A DNA stretch of 64,000 nt from Ereboglobus sp. PH5-10 (GTDB taxonomy: Bacteria > Verrucomicrobiota > Verrucomicrobiia > Opitutales > Opitutaceae): positions 109,921 through 173,920 of the forward strand of contig NZ_JAQFIP010000006.1 of NCBI RefSeq assembly GCF_029504735.1. Direction: 5' to 3'. Of this stretch, positions 18,801 to 27,270 are shown in pieces. The translations under genes and the position numbers were made by a program. How positions within the stretch are numbered: position 1 is the first letter of the stretch; every line of letters begins with the position of its first letter. The notes beneath the pieces were generated by a model. That model did not search any database, was not told the origin of the DNA, and worked only from the letters and a program-made list of their open reading frames with translations.

Positions 18801-19202
18801 GGTGTTGCGCCAGGTCATGACGATGTTGTCCGGGCCCATGCGGTCGGCGAGGTCGTCGCGGCCGAGCGTGGCGGAGTAGGTGAGGCGCCTGGGCGCGCCG
18901 CCGTTTGCGGGCATGACGTAAACCTCGGTGTTGCCGTCGTATTGCGCGGTGAAGGCGAGCTGTTTTCCGTCCGCCGAGTAGCGCGGGAAAACCGCGTAGC
19001 CCGGCCCGCTGGTGAGGCGTCGCGCGACGCCGCCCTTGACGCCCACGGTGTAGAGCTGGCCGGCGTAGGAGAAGGTGATGTCGGTGTCGTTTGTGGCGGG
19101 GAAGCGGAGCAGGCGCGTGTCGTTTGCGGGAGTTTGCGCGGAGGCGGCGCAATTGAGATAAAAACAACCGAGGGTAAAAATAAAAACGAAGAGGCGTTTC
19201 AT
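15861..19202 (-). CDS. Tricorn-like exported serine protease
   Basis: The 1113-residue product has a signal peptide (about 1-23). Two beta-propeller domains with WSPDG/YSADG blades span about 30-560. A charged Pro/Lys linker (about 590-625), a core domain, a PDZ-like region and a C-terminal tail-specific-protease domain follow. Catalytic-type residues are visible: His in SELHAGHAY (about 767) and Ser in EYSASDG (about 995). Archaeal tricorn degrades peptides released by the proteasome. Here a signal peptide suggests periplasmic peptide degradation. Length is normal for the family. It is divergent from the Ig/NHL gene. Confidence 0.9.
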   Translation of the reverse strand: MKRLFVFIFTLGCFYLNCAASAQTPANDTRLLRFPATNDTDITFSYAGQLYTVGVKGGVARRLTSGPGYAVFPRYSADGKQLAFTAQYDGNTEVYVMPANGGAPRRLTYSATLGRDDLADRMGPDNIVMTWRNTADEITYRSRWRSWDPFIGHLMSVNLDGNLPVQLPVPRGGFVTYSPDDTKIAYNRVFREFRTWKNYRGGMADDIWIYDLKTGALENITNNPAQDLFPMWAPNNRIYFVSERTGRANLFVYDPVKKQTRQLTDYTDYDVKFPSIGKKSLVYEHAGQIWRLNLATEKSAPVDISIREDLASARPVLAKVKPSSVRPSPDGKRVVVSAHGDVFTAPLKDGPVRNLTQTPAAHERDASWSPDGKHIAYLSDATGEFELYIRPQDGSGEPVQLTTGATTYYALPRWSPDSKKLLWTDREQRLRTIDIETKTITLVAHNPDYVIRQYAWSPDSALIAWTHQTRGALSRIKIFNTADGSTTDATDGWYAANSPAFSDDGQWLLFASARNFNPVYSDTEWNHAYKNMERIYMIALSKETKSPLAPRSDEVAEKPQGDASEKPDQPDKKEPTKKKTSAPPSSKLDPDGLASRIVALPVESSNYANLRMVGDRVFYQRRPGGPVMGDGGGEGFGATQKTRTVIAAYNLKERKETILGNYDACEITADGKKMLVRDKSTYALVDLPKDKISIKDKLDLSNLQLRIDRRAEWAQIFNESWRQMRDCFYAPNMHGIDWPAQRDKYAKLLPHVATRNDLTYLIGEMISELHAGHAYIGGGRRAIAHRIQTGLLGAQLTRDTATGYYQITKILRGENWEKSTRSPLTELGVNAREGDYLLAIDGKPTRDMPNPYAALVGTAGNQVTLRLASKPDAAADDARDIVIVPIADEAPLYYTNWVLNNIDYVAKKTGDRVGYLHIPDMGPEGLNEFVRRFYPQLQKEALIIDVRGNGGGNVSPMIIERLRRELVMINLARNGTPATNPAGMHLGPKVTLMDEYSASDGDIFPYRFREMGLGKLIGKRSWGGIVGITSSLPFMDGGTLNIPQYASYSKDGKEWPIEGYGVDPDIVVDNDPAREMKGEDQQLDRAIEEILAELKTNNPKLPPPPPWPVKPAK

Positions 19203-19393
19203 AAAAAGATGAGATTTTTAACGGCCTGTGATTTCAATAGTAAACGCAGAAGTGCATGGCATATCATTTGGTTTTGGAATGAAGATTTACACTAGAACGA
19301 AAAATCCATCCAGGTAAGCGCGGGCGTAAAATGCATTGCCAATTATAAGGTTGCCGCCATTTTCTGCGACAGCTCTGAAACCCTCCCATTATT

Positions 19394-22093
19394 ATGCCTT
19401 TTCTCCGCTCCAATTTTATTTCAATCAAAACGGGTTTACTTCGAAAATCAGCCACCATATCAATGCTTGTGGCGATGGCCGGTCTTTTGGCGGCCCAGGC
19501 ATCAGCGCAATCTTTGCAAATAACCCGGCAGCCCGCCAGCATCACACGCACCGAGGGTCATGGTATTTCGCGTCTGCAGATTCTGTTCTCCGGGTCAAAC
19601 GACCCTGGAGCGGTCTTTTTTTCTGTCACGGCGGCGGGCAGCGGCTCACTGACATATCAATGGCAGAAGGACGGGGTTGACATCGCATTTCCGGACAACG
19701 GGCAAATAATCGTGGGCTTCCCGCGTGTATCGGGCGCGGACACAGAGCTTCTGAATATCAGCGACTGCATGATGTCTGACGCGGGCGTGTATCGCGTGAA
19801 AATCCGCGACTCGGCGGGCGGGGAAATTATCAGTGAATCCGGCACGCTGACGGTCACGCCGCATCCGCCGCCGTCATTTATTGTTCATCCCAAAGATGTG
19901 ACCGTCACCGAGGGAACGATGTCGAATTCATCCCTGAGCGCCACGATTGCGATGGGTTCCATTCTCGCGGGCAGTAATGAGGGGCCCCTCACATGCGTAT
20001 GGCAGAAAGACGGCGCGGATGTGTCAATCGAGTGCGGGGTTGATCAATATGGAAAAGCGTTTCTCGAAACATATAATTTCATGGTGGCCGATTCCGGAAC
20101 CTATCGTGTGGCGGTGACCAATCGCTGGGGGCGCACCAGCCATAGCAATCCGGCGACTCTCACCATTCTGCCGCCGGCGGAAGCCCCTGTTATTACCAAG
20201 CAACCGACGGTGTCGCGTAATGACGATGACGGTTATGTTAATGGAAAACCCATCGTGGTTGATTACACCAAGGGCGGCAGCATCGGATTATACATTTTCA
20301 CAAGCGGGGTGGCGTCCCGTTTTCAATGGCAAAAAGACGGGGTTGATTTGGAGTATTCGGAAAAATATCGCAGTGATGATTATACAAATCCCCAAAAAGA
20401 CTCCACCAAACTCCGCTCCCTATGCATACGGGATCTCCGCCCTGCTGATTCGGGAAAATACCGTGTGGTGGTTTGGAATTCCACTGGCACCACGGTCAGC
20501 CAAGAGGCCACGCTCAATATCACATACCCAACTCCCGCGCCGATAACCACGCACGCCGTGTCCGCGGGCCGTTCTGTTGCGCTCACGGCCGATATTAGCG
20601 GCAATCCGCCGCCCGCCGTGCAATGGGAAGTGTCCACCGATGGCGGAAACACATGGAGCAGGCTTGCCAACAATGCGACCTACACCGGCGTCAACACGGG
20701 GACATTGGGCATCAACGCCGCCGCCGGCAACATGAGCGGCAACCAATACCGCTGCGCGCTTGCAAGCGGGGGAATGTTGCCGGGTGGCTCCGCCATTACG
20801 CTGGACGTTGCCCCGCTCGTATTTCCCAACCCCGCCTCGCTCGTTTGCGTCAGCGGCATGCTCTACGTGACCGATGATTCGCTGCACACCGTGCAAGCCG
20901 TTGACCTCGCCACAAGCGAGGCGCGCATCCTTGCCGGTTCTCCCGGACAAACGGGGGCGACGGACGCCACGGGCACCGCCGCGAGATTCAACCAACCCAA
21001 GGGCATATCGGCGGATGCCGAGGCCAGGCTCTTTCTGGCTGACACCGGCAACGCGCTCATACGCACCATCTCGCCCGACGGGGTTGTGGCGACACTGGCG
21101 GGTTCGCCCAGTCAACGCGGACATGCCGACGGCGTGGGCGGCAACGCCACGTTCTCGGCGCCGACGGCCATATTTTTGGACACGTCTGGCTCGGGAGACT
21201 TCATTCTCGTTGCCGATGCGACGTCACACACCATTCGCAGTGTTTGTGACAGCGGCACTACGACAACTCGGGCGGGAGTCGGCGGCGTATCCGGACACAA
21301 AGACGGCGATGCCAAGGACGCCTACCTGAACCGCCCCTCTGGAATCGCAAAAAAATCGTTCTGGTCATCCGCTTATGTCGCCGCCCCTTTGCCCGCGCCC
21401 ATTCAGGCTGCCATTTCGAACAACACGTCAGACCCTGTGACTGCCGCCAGCGTCACTGTAACCATGCCGAACAACGATTACCTCTATTGGAGCACCTATG
21501 TGGCCGATAGTTACAATCACGTCATTAGGGAACTCGGTTCGCCGCAAAAGTATATGGTCCCTCCCATCAGCACGCTCGCCGGCCTGCCCGGAGTGAGCGG
21601 ATATGAGGACGGCGTGGGCGACGAGGCCCGTTTCAACAATCCCGGAGGCATGGCGATTGATTCAAGCGGCAACATCTATGTGGCCGACACCGGCAACTCC
21701 ACCATACGCTTTGTCACTCCCGAGGGCCAAGTCCTCACCCTTGCCGGATTGCCCGGCATCACCGGCCTCAAGGATGGCGTTGGCGAGGAGGCATGGTTTA
21801 ATCATCCCTCGGACGTTGCGCTCGGCGGAAGCAAACTTTACATCGCCGATACTGGAAATGCGGCTATTCGCGAACTCGATTTGTATACCGGGCAGGTTGT
21901 CACGCTCAACATCACGGCAGCCCCGGCTTCATCCGGCACAGTGCCCAATCCGCCAATCACGCCCGGCGGCGGCACAAACCCAGGCGAGTCGAGTGGCGGA
22001 GGAGGCGGCGGCATGGTGTCGTATTGGCTCATGGCTTCCGTGGCGGCATTGCTTGGCATCCGGCGCGTGTTGTCACCAAGGCGCAAGGCATAA
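19394..22093 (+). CDS. Secreted Ig-like and NHL-repeat protein with C-terminal sorting tail
   Basis: The 899-residue product has an N-terminal signal (cleavage probably after QASA, about residue 39). Four Ig-like segments follow, each with W-Q-K-D-G and SGxYRV patterns. An NHL-type propeller then spans about 475-840, with repeated LYVADTGNxxIR units and LAGxPGxxGxxDGxGxxAxFNxPxG signatures. The end is a GGGGGG run, a hydrophobic segment and an RR...PRRKA tail. That tail resembles GlyGly-CTERM-like sorting signals that tether or release surface proteins. The function is unknown; extracellular binding is the likely theme. No Shine-Dalgarno is clear. Confidence 0.8.
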   Translation: MPFLRSNFISIKTGLLRKSATISMLVAMAGLLAAQASAQSLQITRQPASITRTEGHGISRLQILFSGSNDPGAVFFSVTAAGSGSLTYQWQKDGVDIAFPDNGQIIVGFPRVSGADTELLNISDCMMSDAGVYRVKIRDSAGGEIISESGTLTVTPHPPPSFIVHPKDVTVTEGTMSNSSLSATIAMGSILAGSNEGPLTCVWQKDGADVSIECGVDQYGKAFLETYNFMVADSGTYRVAVTNRWGRTSHSNPATLTILPPAEAPVITKQPTVSRNDDDGYVNGKPIVVDYTKGGSIGLYIFTSGVASRFQWQKDGVDLEYSEKYRSDDYTNPQKDSTKLRSLCIRDLRPADSGKYRVVVWNSTGTTVSQEATLNITYPTPAPITTHAVSAGRSVALTADISGNPPPAVQWEVSTDGGNTWSRLANNATYTGVNTGTLGINAAAGNMSGNQYRCALASGGMLPGGSAITLDVAPLVFPNPASLVCVSGMLYVTDDSLHTVQAVDLATSEARILAGSPGQTGATDATGTAARFNQPKGISADAEARLFLADTGNALIRTISPDGVVATLAGSPSQRGHADGVGGNATFSAPTAIFLDTSGSGDFILVADATSHTIRSVCDSGTTTTRAGVGGVSGHKDGDAKDAYLNRPSGIAKKSFWSSAYVAAPLPAPIQAAISNNTSDPVTAASVTVTMPNNDYLYWSTYVADSYNHVIRELGSPQKYMVPPISTLAGLPGVSGYEDGVGDEARFNNPGGMAIDSSGNIYVADTGNSTIRFVTPEGQVLTLAGLPGITGLKDGVGEEAWFNHPSDVALGGSKLYIADTGNAAIRELDLYTGQVVTLNITAAPASSGTVPNPPITPGGGTNPGESSGGGGGGMVSYWLMASVAALLGIRRVLSPRRKA

Positions 22094-22221
22094 GGCGAAG
22101 CCTGCTTTGGAAATATTAAGCGATGCACATCAGTGATGGTGTGTCCGATCGGGCGCGCGCGTCCTTTTCCAAAAGAACAAGGCTTTCAATCAATGCCGAT
22201 ATCGTTCAATCATTTTGTCAC

Positions 22222-24159
22222 ATGGCTATGAACAACGACCAATTCTGGACCAGCCTCGACGGACAGGTTCTCACCGTCCGCCCCAATCTCTCCGAGCACA
22301 CCGTTTCGCTCACCATCGCCTTCTGGCCGCGCAACCCCGCCGAGTTCGACTTCATGAAGGCGCGCCTCGACGACCTGCACTTCACCGAGCGCAGCACGCT
22401 TGCGCGCATCGGTCTCGAAATCATGCGCGCCACGCCGCTCGCCGTCGACGGCAACCGCCTCGTGTTCGACGCCGAGACGTTTCTCTTCGATCACTCGTTC
22501 CCCAACGCGCCCTATTGGAAAAAACTCTTCCGCTCCGGCATGCCCATCGGCCGCCTCTTCTACGCGCCCGAGTCGCAAAAACTCTCCTCGACCGAAATAT
22601 GGGACGCCATTTCCAACAACGCCCTCAAGCTTCCCAACACCATCAGCATCGACCGCAACGGCAGCGTGTTTCTCACGCCCCATCCCGTGCGCTACACGCT
22701 TAACCCGAAGCTCCAGCGCCCCGATTTCGAGTCGCTCGTCTCCGGCAACGCCGGACGCGCCTATCTCGACAAGGTGCAGGTGCGCCACGAGACGCCCATC
22801 CTCACCGTCGCGCCGCGCTCGGGCATCCTCACCAGTTGCTCCATGTATTTGAAGGAGCACTACGTGCTGCTCAACCGCGGCGTGGGCAACTTCGGCATCC
22901 ACACCTCCGCCGTGCTGCTCGACCCGATAAAAACTTTCGGCACGAACATCATGCTCGAAATCTACAACCCCGGCGAGCAGCCCGTCGTGAATCCCGTCGT
23001 GTCCGTGGAGGTGTTCCGCGCGCCGGAGCCCGCCGACACCGATGTCAAAAACCTCGCCAAAAAACGCGCGCGCCTTCTCTCCGCCTCGAAGGAAATCTAC
23101 GGCGCGCTCGACGAAACCCCGCCCAAGGACAACGGCTCCGTCGAGCCTCCCAAGCCGCGCGCGCGCGTCACCTTCAACGGGCAAAACGCCACGCAGGACA
23201 ACAACAGCGTTTTCTTCAACGCCGGCCAGTTCACCGACGCCGCCGCGCTCAAGGACAAGATCAACGCCGCCGGGTCTTGCGGATTCCGCACGATCATCCA
23301 GGCGCTCGATGCCGCGCCGGAGGACGCCGACACGCTGTTGATCGACATCTTCCCAAATCTTCCCGAGCACATCGAGCTCCTCACCCGCCTGCCCAACCTC
23401 AAGCTCCGCCGCATCATCTTCCGCAAGCCCTCGCGCACGCACGGCTTCTTCCTTTCCTACAACGCGCACGGACGCCTCGAAAACTACCACGACATCGGCA
23501 TCGACGTTTACTGGCACAACGCGCAACTCGACGACCTCTACCTGCACACCTACAAAAAGGACCGCGGCTTTTTCATCCGCGAGGAACTCGGCCGCCGGTT
23601 CCGGGAATCCACCATTCTCGCCATGTATGGCAGCGCCGTCGGGCTCGACCAGGCCGACACCGACCGCATCTCCTCGCTCATGGACAAGCTGACCGGCTTC
23701 ATCGGCGCCAACGTCGGCGTGCTCACCGGCGGCGGCGGCGGCGTCATGCGACTCGCCACCGATCAGGCCCGCGCGAAGGGCGCGCTCACCGGCGCGTGTT
23801 TCCTGGAGCTTGAGGCTCAACCGCCCGAGATCGGCGTGGACTTCTTCAACACCTTTCAGGAGACCTCGCGCCACTTCCGGCAAAAATGGTTCGAGGTCGC
23901 GGACTTTTGCATCTTCAACGTCGGCGGCGTCGGCACGCTCGAGGAAATCGGCATCGAAATGTGCAACCTCAAACTCGGCATCCGCCCGCGCATCCCGTAT
24001 ATATTCTACAACGCGCAATTCTGGACGAGCCTGCGCGACCAGGTGGAGGAAATGGTCTCCAGCAAACGCGCACCCGCGTGGATGCTCGACTACATCCTCT
24101 TCAGCAACGACCCCGACGAGGTCGTGAGCTTTTATAAGAAAACGCTGCGGGTGCTGTGA
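22222..24159 (+). CDS. Large protein with C-terminal LOG (lysine decarboxylase-like) domain
   Basis: The product has 645 residues. The C-terminal 200 or so residues match the LOG/TIGR00730 fold: a GGGGGVM turn and a VGGVGTLEE version of the PGGxGTxxE phosphoribohydrolase signature, followed by a paired helix. Known LOG enzymes release the free base from nucleoside monophosphates. The N-terminal 430 residues are much longer than in normal LOG proteins (about 200 residues) and are not recognised; they are neither membrane nor repeat sequence. Two ATGs (22222 and 22228) are equally possible and lack a clear Shine-Dalgarno. Confidence 0.75.
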   Translation: MAMNNDQFWTSLDGQVLTVRPNLSEHTVSLTIAFWPRNPAEFDFMKARLDDLHFTERSTLARIGLEIMRATPLAVDGNRLVFDAETFLFDHSFPNAPYWKKLFRSGMPIGRLFYAPESQKLSSTEIWDAISNNALKLPNTISIDRNGSVFLTPHPVRYTLNPKLQRPDFESLVSGNAGRAYLDKVQVRHETPILTVAPRSGILTSCSMYLKEHYVLLNRGVGNFGIHTSAVLLDPIKTFGTNIMLEIYNPGEQPVVNPVVSVEVFRAPEPADTDVKNLAKKRARLLSASKEIYGALDETPPKDNGSVEPPKPRARVTFNGQNATQDNNSVFFNAGQFTDAAALKDKINAAGSCGFRTIIQALDAAPEDADTLLIDIFPNLPEHIELLTRLPNLKLRRIIFRKPSRTHGFFLSYNAHGRLENYHDIGIDVYWHNAQLDDLYLHTYKKDRGFFIREELGRRFRESTILAMYGSAVGLDQADTDRISSLMDKLTGFIGANVGVLTGGGGGVMRLATDQARAKGALTGACFLELEAQPPEIGVDFFNTFQETSRHFRQKWFEVADFCIFNVGGVGTLEEIGIEMCNLKLGIRPRIPYIFYNAQFWTSLRDQVEEMVSSKRAPAWMLDYILFSNDPDEVVSFYKKTLRVL

Positions 24160-24179
24160 GCGCGGCGTGTTTTTTGTTT

Positions 24180-24222
24180 CGACTTAAGTCGACTTGAATC
24201 GATTTAAGTCGATTTAAGTCGA
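24180..24222. repeat. 10-bp tandem palindromic repeat before purD
   Basis: Four units lie in perfect 10-base phase: CGACTTAAGT, CGACTTGAAT, CGATTTAAGT, CGATTTAAGT, then CGA. Each junction makes a palindrome such as CGACTTAAGTCG. The block ends 26 bases before the purD start, so it lies in the promoter or leader. Confidence 0.85.
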
Positions 24223-24247
24223 ATCCTCCTCCTTCGCAAAATTTCCC

Positions 24248-25549
24248 ATGTCTCAAACCCTTCCTAAATCCATCCTCGTTGTCGGCTCCGGCGGACGCGA
24301 GCACGCCATCGTCAAATCGCTTCTCGCGTCGCCCTCCAAACCGCGCGTCGTTTGCGCGCCGGGCAACGCCGGCATCGCCGATGAAATCCGCTGCTTCCCC
24401 GAGGTCGCCGCCGACAACATCGCCGACCTCGTCGAACTCGCGCAGCGCGAGCAAATCGACTTCGTGGTTGTCGGCCCCGAGGTGCCGCTTTCGCTCGGAC
24501 TGGTCGACGCGCTTGCCGCCGCGAACATCCCCGCCTACGGCCCGAAGGCCGACGGCGCGCGCCTCGAAGCTTCGAAAATTTACACCAAGGAAATCCTGCT
24601 CAAATACAAAATCCCCACCGCCGAGGCCGCGACCTTCGACAACGCGCCCGCTGCCGTCGAATATCTTCGCACGCACCCCGCGCCCATCGTGATCAAGGCC
24701 GACGGACTCGCCGCGGGCAAAGGTGTCGTCGTCGCGCAAACCACTGCCGAAGCCGAGACCGCTGTCCACGACCTTCTCGCGCTCAACGCCGCGACAGCTT
24801 CCGACCAATCCAAAATCCTCATTGAAGCCTGTCTCACCGGCGAGGAAACCTCGATTCTCGTGATCGTTTCCGGACGCGATTATTACATCCTCCCGACCTC
24901 GCAGGATCACAAGCGCATCGGCGACGGCGACACCGGCCCGAACACCGGCGGCATGGGCACGTATTCGCCCGCCGAGGTGGTCACGCCGGAATTGCTCGCG
25001 CGCATTGACCGCGAAATCGTGCGCCCCTCGGTCAACGCGATTGCCGACGAGGGCATTGATTTTCGCGGCACGCTTTTCATCGGCATCATGCTCACGCCGG
25101 ACGGCCCGCAAGTGCTCGAATACAACACGCGCTTCGGCGACCCCGAAACGCAAGTTGTCCTCCCGCGCCTCGACACCGACCTGCTCGTGCTCCTTTGGGC
25201 CGCCGCCAAGGGCAACCTCGCCGAGGTCGCGCGCGATGTGCGCGTGCGCCCCGAAGCCGCGATTTGCGTTGTCGTGGCGTCAAAAGGTTATCCGGCAAAA
25301 TTCCCGAAAGGCATCCCCATCACTCTTCCCGCCGCGTTGCCGCCGCAAACGACAATCATCCACGCCGGCACCGCGCGCGACAAGGACGGCCGACTCGTCA
25401 CCGCCGGCGGTCGCGTGCTCGGCGTGACCTCGCTCGCCCCCGCGCTCGCCGAGGCCGCGAGCCGCGCCTACGCCGCGTGCGACGAAATCGAGTGCGAGAC
25501 AAAATACTGCCGCCGCGACATCGGCGCGAAGCAGTTGAACCGGAAATAA
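24248..25549 (+). CDS. purD: Phosphoribosylamine-glycine ligase
   Basis: The enzyme joins glycine to 5-phosphoribosylamine with ATP, the second step of purine synthesis. The 433-residue product has the N-terminal VVGSGGREHA loop, the ATP-grasp core (IKADGLAAGKGV), the family signature RFGDPETQ, and a complete C-terminal domain. It is a single gene, with a 10-bp repeat array upstream and a strong two-way terminator downstream. No other pur genes are in the window. Confidence 0.97.
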   Translation: MSQTLPKSILVVGSGGREHAIVKSLLASPSKPRVVCAPGNAGIADEIRCFPEVAADNIADLVELAQREQIDFVVVGPEVPLSLGLVDALAAANIPAYGPKADGARLEASKIYTKEILLKYKIPTAEAATFDNAPAAVEYLRTHPAPIVIKADGLAAGKGVVVAQTTAEAETAVHDLLALNAATASDQSKILIEACLTGEETSILVIVSGRDYYILPTSQDHKRIGDGDTGPNTGGMGTYSPAEVVTPELLARIDREIVRPSVNAIADEGIDFRGTLFIGIMLTPDGPQVLEYNTRFGDPETQVVLPRLDTDLLVLLWAAAKGNLAEVARDVRVRPEAAICVVVASKGYPAKFPKGIPITLPAALPPQTTIIHAGTARDKDGRLVTAGGRVLGVTSLAPALAEAASRAYAACDEIECETKYCRRDIGAKQLNRK

Positions 25550-25590
25550 TGATTCCGGTCTGACTGCCGACCGGCGCCGTTGGGCGCAAA

Positions 25591-25620
25591 AAAAGCACAG
25601 GCATTTCCGCCTGTGCTTTT
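25591..25620. terminator. Bidirectional terminator between purD and the NTF2-like gene
   Basis: AAAAGCACAGGC pairs perfectly with GCCTGTGCTTTT around a six-base loop, with an A-run before and a T-run after. It sits between convergent genes and can serve both. Confidence 0.9.
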
Positions 25621-25636
25621 AGTTTATATCAGCAGG

Positions 25637-26071
25637 TCACTTTCTAAATGCCTGGCGACCGAGCAGCTTCCATTCGCCTTTTTGTTTTTGCCAGACGAGC
25701 ATGATGCCGATCTTCACGTTGCCGGGCTTGCCGCTGTCATTGGTCTTGGCCGTGAAGGTGTGGCAGACGATCGCGGTGTCGCCGGTTACCTTGATTTTCT
25801 GGTCGGTAATATCAATCGTCACGAACACCGAGCGTCCGCTGACAATCGTGTCGACAAACTCGGCCTTGGTTTCGAGGCGTCCGCTGGAATGGCCGTAGAG
25901 GAGGTTGTCGGCGGCGATGGCGTTCAGGTCGGCGGCTTTGGCCGAGAGCATGGCGGCGCGCAGTTTTTCGGCGGCGGCGGCGACATCGCGCTCGTCGTTC
26001 GACGATTGCGCATTGCACGGGGCCATCAGCGCGAGAACGGGAAAAAGGCAGAGCAGGAGAAATTTTTTCAT
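25637..26071 (-). CDS. Exported NTF2-like (SnoaL/DUF4440) protein
   Basis: The 144-residue product has a signal peptide (MKKFLLLCLFPVLALMAPCNA). The body matches the DUF4440/NTF2-like cone fold: a helix AAAEKLRAAMLSAKAADLNA, then YGHSSGRLETKAEFV, then strands ending W.LLGRQAF. The fold is used for ligand binding or hydrolysis; no specific function can be assigned. The start at 26071 places the signal peptide at the N-terminus. It is the last gene of a three-gene minus-strand group, 38 bases after the lipoprotein gene. Confidence 0.82.
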   Translation of the reverse strand: MKKFLLLCLFPVLALMAPCNAQSSNDERDVAAAAEKLRAAMLSAKAADLNAIAADNLLYGHSSGRLETKAEFVDTIVSGRSVFVTIDITDQKIKVTGDTAIVCHTFTAKTNDSGKPGNVKIGIMLVWQKQKGEWKLLGRQAFRK

Positions 26072-26109
26072 GGGTGTTGGGAGTTTGTGTTTTGTTTGCG
26101 CCTGCAAAT

Positions 26110-27090
26110 TCACAGCGGCTCCATCACACCGTTGCGTTCGTCGTGGAGGCGCGAGGTGTCGAGGCCGTCAAGCACGAGCACTCCTTGGAGCGACGAGATC
26201 ATGTCCGCCTTGCTCCACTGCCAGACGATCTTGCCGTCCTTGTCGAATTCGAGGAGTTGCACGCCGGACTTGCCGTGGTTGGAGCCGTGTCCCTGCCAGT
26301 TGGCGAGCACGGTGTGACCGTTCGGGAGGAGTTGGAATGTGGCCGCGAAATGCGGGTTCACGTTGTCGGGCACCTGGCCTTTGCCGCCCCATTTGCGGAG
26401 CACGTTGCCGTCCGCGTCGAGCTCGGCCATGAACGCGCCGTATCCGGCGGAGGCGATGATGCGGTTGTCCGGCAGGCGCATCGCCTTCCACATGTTTTTG
26501 AAACCTTCGACGGGATAAGTTTTCAGGTAGCGTCCGTCGGTGGAGGCCTCGCGGATTTCGTTGCCGCAGGCCATGAGGTAGGTGCCTTGCGCGGTCTGGC
26601 GCATGAGGCGCACGTAGTTGCCCGGATAAACCGTGGTGGTGCGGATTCTGTCGGTGGCATCAAGCACGACCACACTCACGCCCTTGCCGCCCCTGAGATC
26701 GACACCCGTCACAATCGTGCTGCCGTCGGGCTGGCGGCGCACGGAGGTCACGCCGGAGAGGGCGTCGTATTTTTTGAGCTGCGTGCCGTCGGCGAGATTG
26801 TATTCGGCGTAGCCGTTGTCATAACCAACGAGCAGGCGTCCGCCGCCGATGAGCTGCAAATCGCGCGCCTTGGGGAGTTCGGTTTTGACGAGCCAGTTTT
26901 TCGACGGATTGCGCTCGTTGATGTAGAAGAGCGTGTCCCTGCCTTCGTCGATGGCGACAAACTCGTGCTGAATGCCCCTGCCCGCTTGCGCGCCAGCGGG
27001 GCTTTTTTTGTCCGAGCAGGCGGCAAGCGCAAACAAGGCGAGCAGCGCGGGGAGGATTTTTGGAAGAATAAGTGATTTGATCGTGCGCAT
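26110..27090 (-). CDS. Lipoprotein with beta-propeller-like sequence
   Basis: The 326-residue product has a lipobox (ALAAC at about residue 24), so it is probably a lipoprotein. The mature part has repeated beta-strand units with DGNVLRKWGG, LLPNGHTVLANWQGHG and DKDGKIVWQW patterns, typical of PQQ-like or arylsulfotransferase-like propellers. No catalytic residue is recognised. The start at 27090 was chosen because it places the lipobox normally. It sits between an SGNH hydrolase gene and an NTF2-like gene on the same strand. Confidence 0.78.
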   Translation of the reverse strand: MRTIKSLILPKILPALLALFALAACSDKKSPAGAQAGRGIQHEFVAIDEGRDTLFYINERNPSKNWLVKTELPKARDLQLIGGGRLLVGYDNGYAEYNLADGTQLKKYDALSGVTSVRRQPDGSTIVTGVDLRGGKGVSVVVLDATDRIRTTTVYPGNYVRLMRQTAQGTYLMACGNEIREASTDGRYLKTYPVEGFKNMWKAMRLPDNRIIASAGYGAFMAELDADGNVLRKWGGKGQVPDNVNPHFAATFQLLPNGHTVLANWQGHGSNHGKSGVQLLEFDKDGKIVWQWSKADMISSLQGVLVLDGLDTSRLHDERNGVMEPL

Positions 27091-27201
27091 GAGTGTGATG
27101 GGTTGCGGATTTGTGCGGTTTAAAAAGATGCGCTTTTTGAACCATATCGCGACGCGGACAGCCATCCTTTTTTGACAGAGGCGACGGCTGTGCCGGACAA
27201 C

Positions 27202-27230
27202 AAAAAGGGCGCCGGTGTTTGCCGGCGCCC
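27202..27230 (-). terminator. Terminator after the SGNH hydrolase gene
   Basis: GGGCGCCGG (27207-27215) pairs with CCGGCGCCC (27222-27230), with an A-run at 27202-27206 that reads as a T-run on the minus strand. It separates the SGNH gene from the lipoprotein gene. Confidence 0.85.
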
Positions 27231-27270
27231 GAAGATTAACGGGAGGAAAAATCTGGTTTGGCGACCAGGA

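Noticed and set aside
16071..19295. Long plus-strand open frame of 1074 codons opposite the tricorn gene
   Set aside because: It is the antisense of a GC-rich gene; its Val/Gly/Asp-rich translation has no domain, while the minus-strand reading is a full tricorn protease.
22210..24018. 602-codon minus-strand frame opposite the LOG-domain gene
   Set aside because: Antisense of a high-GC gene with no recognisable domain.
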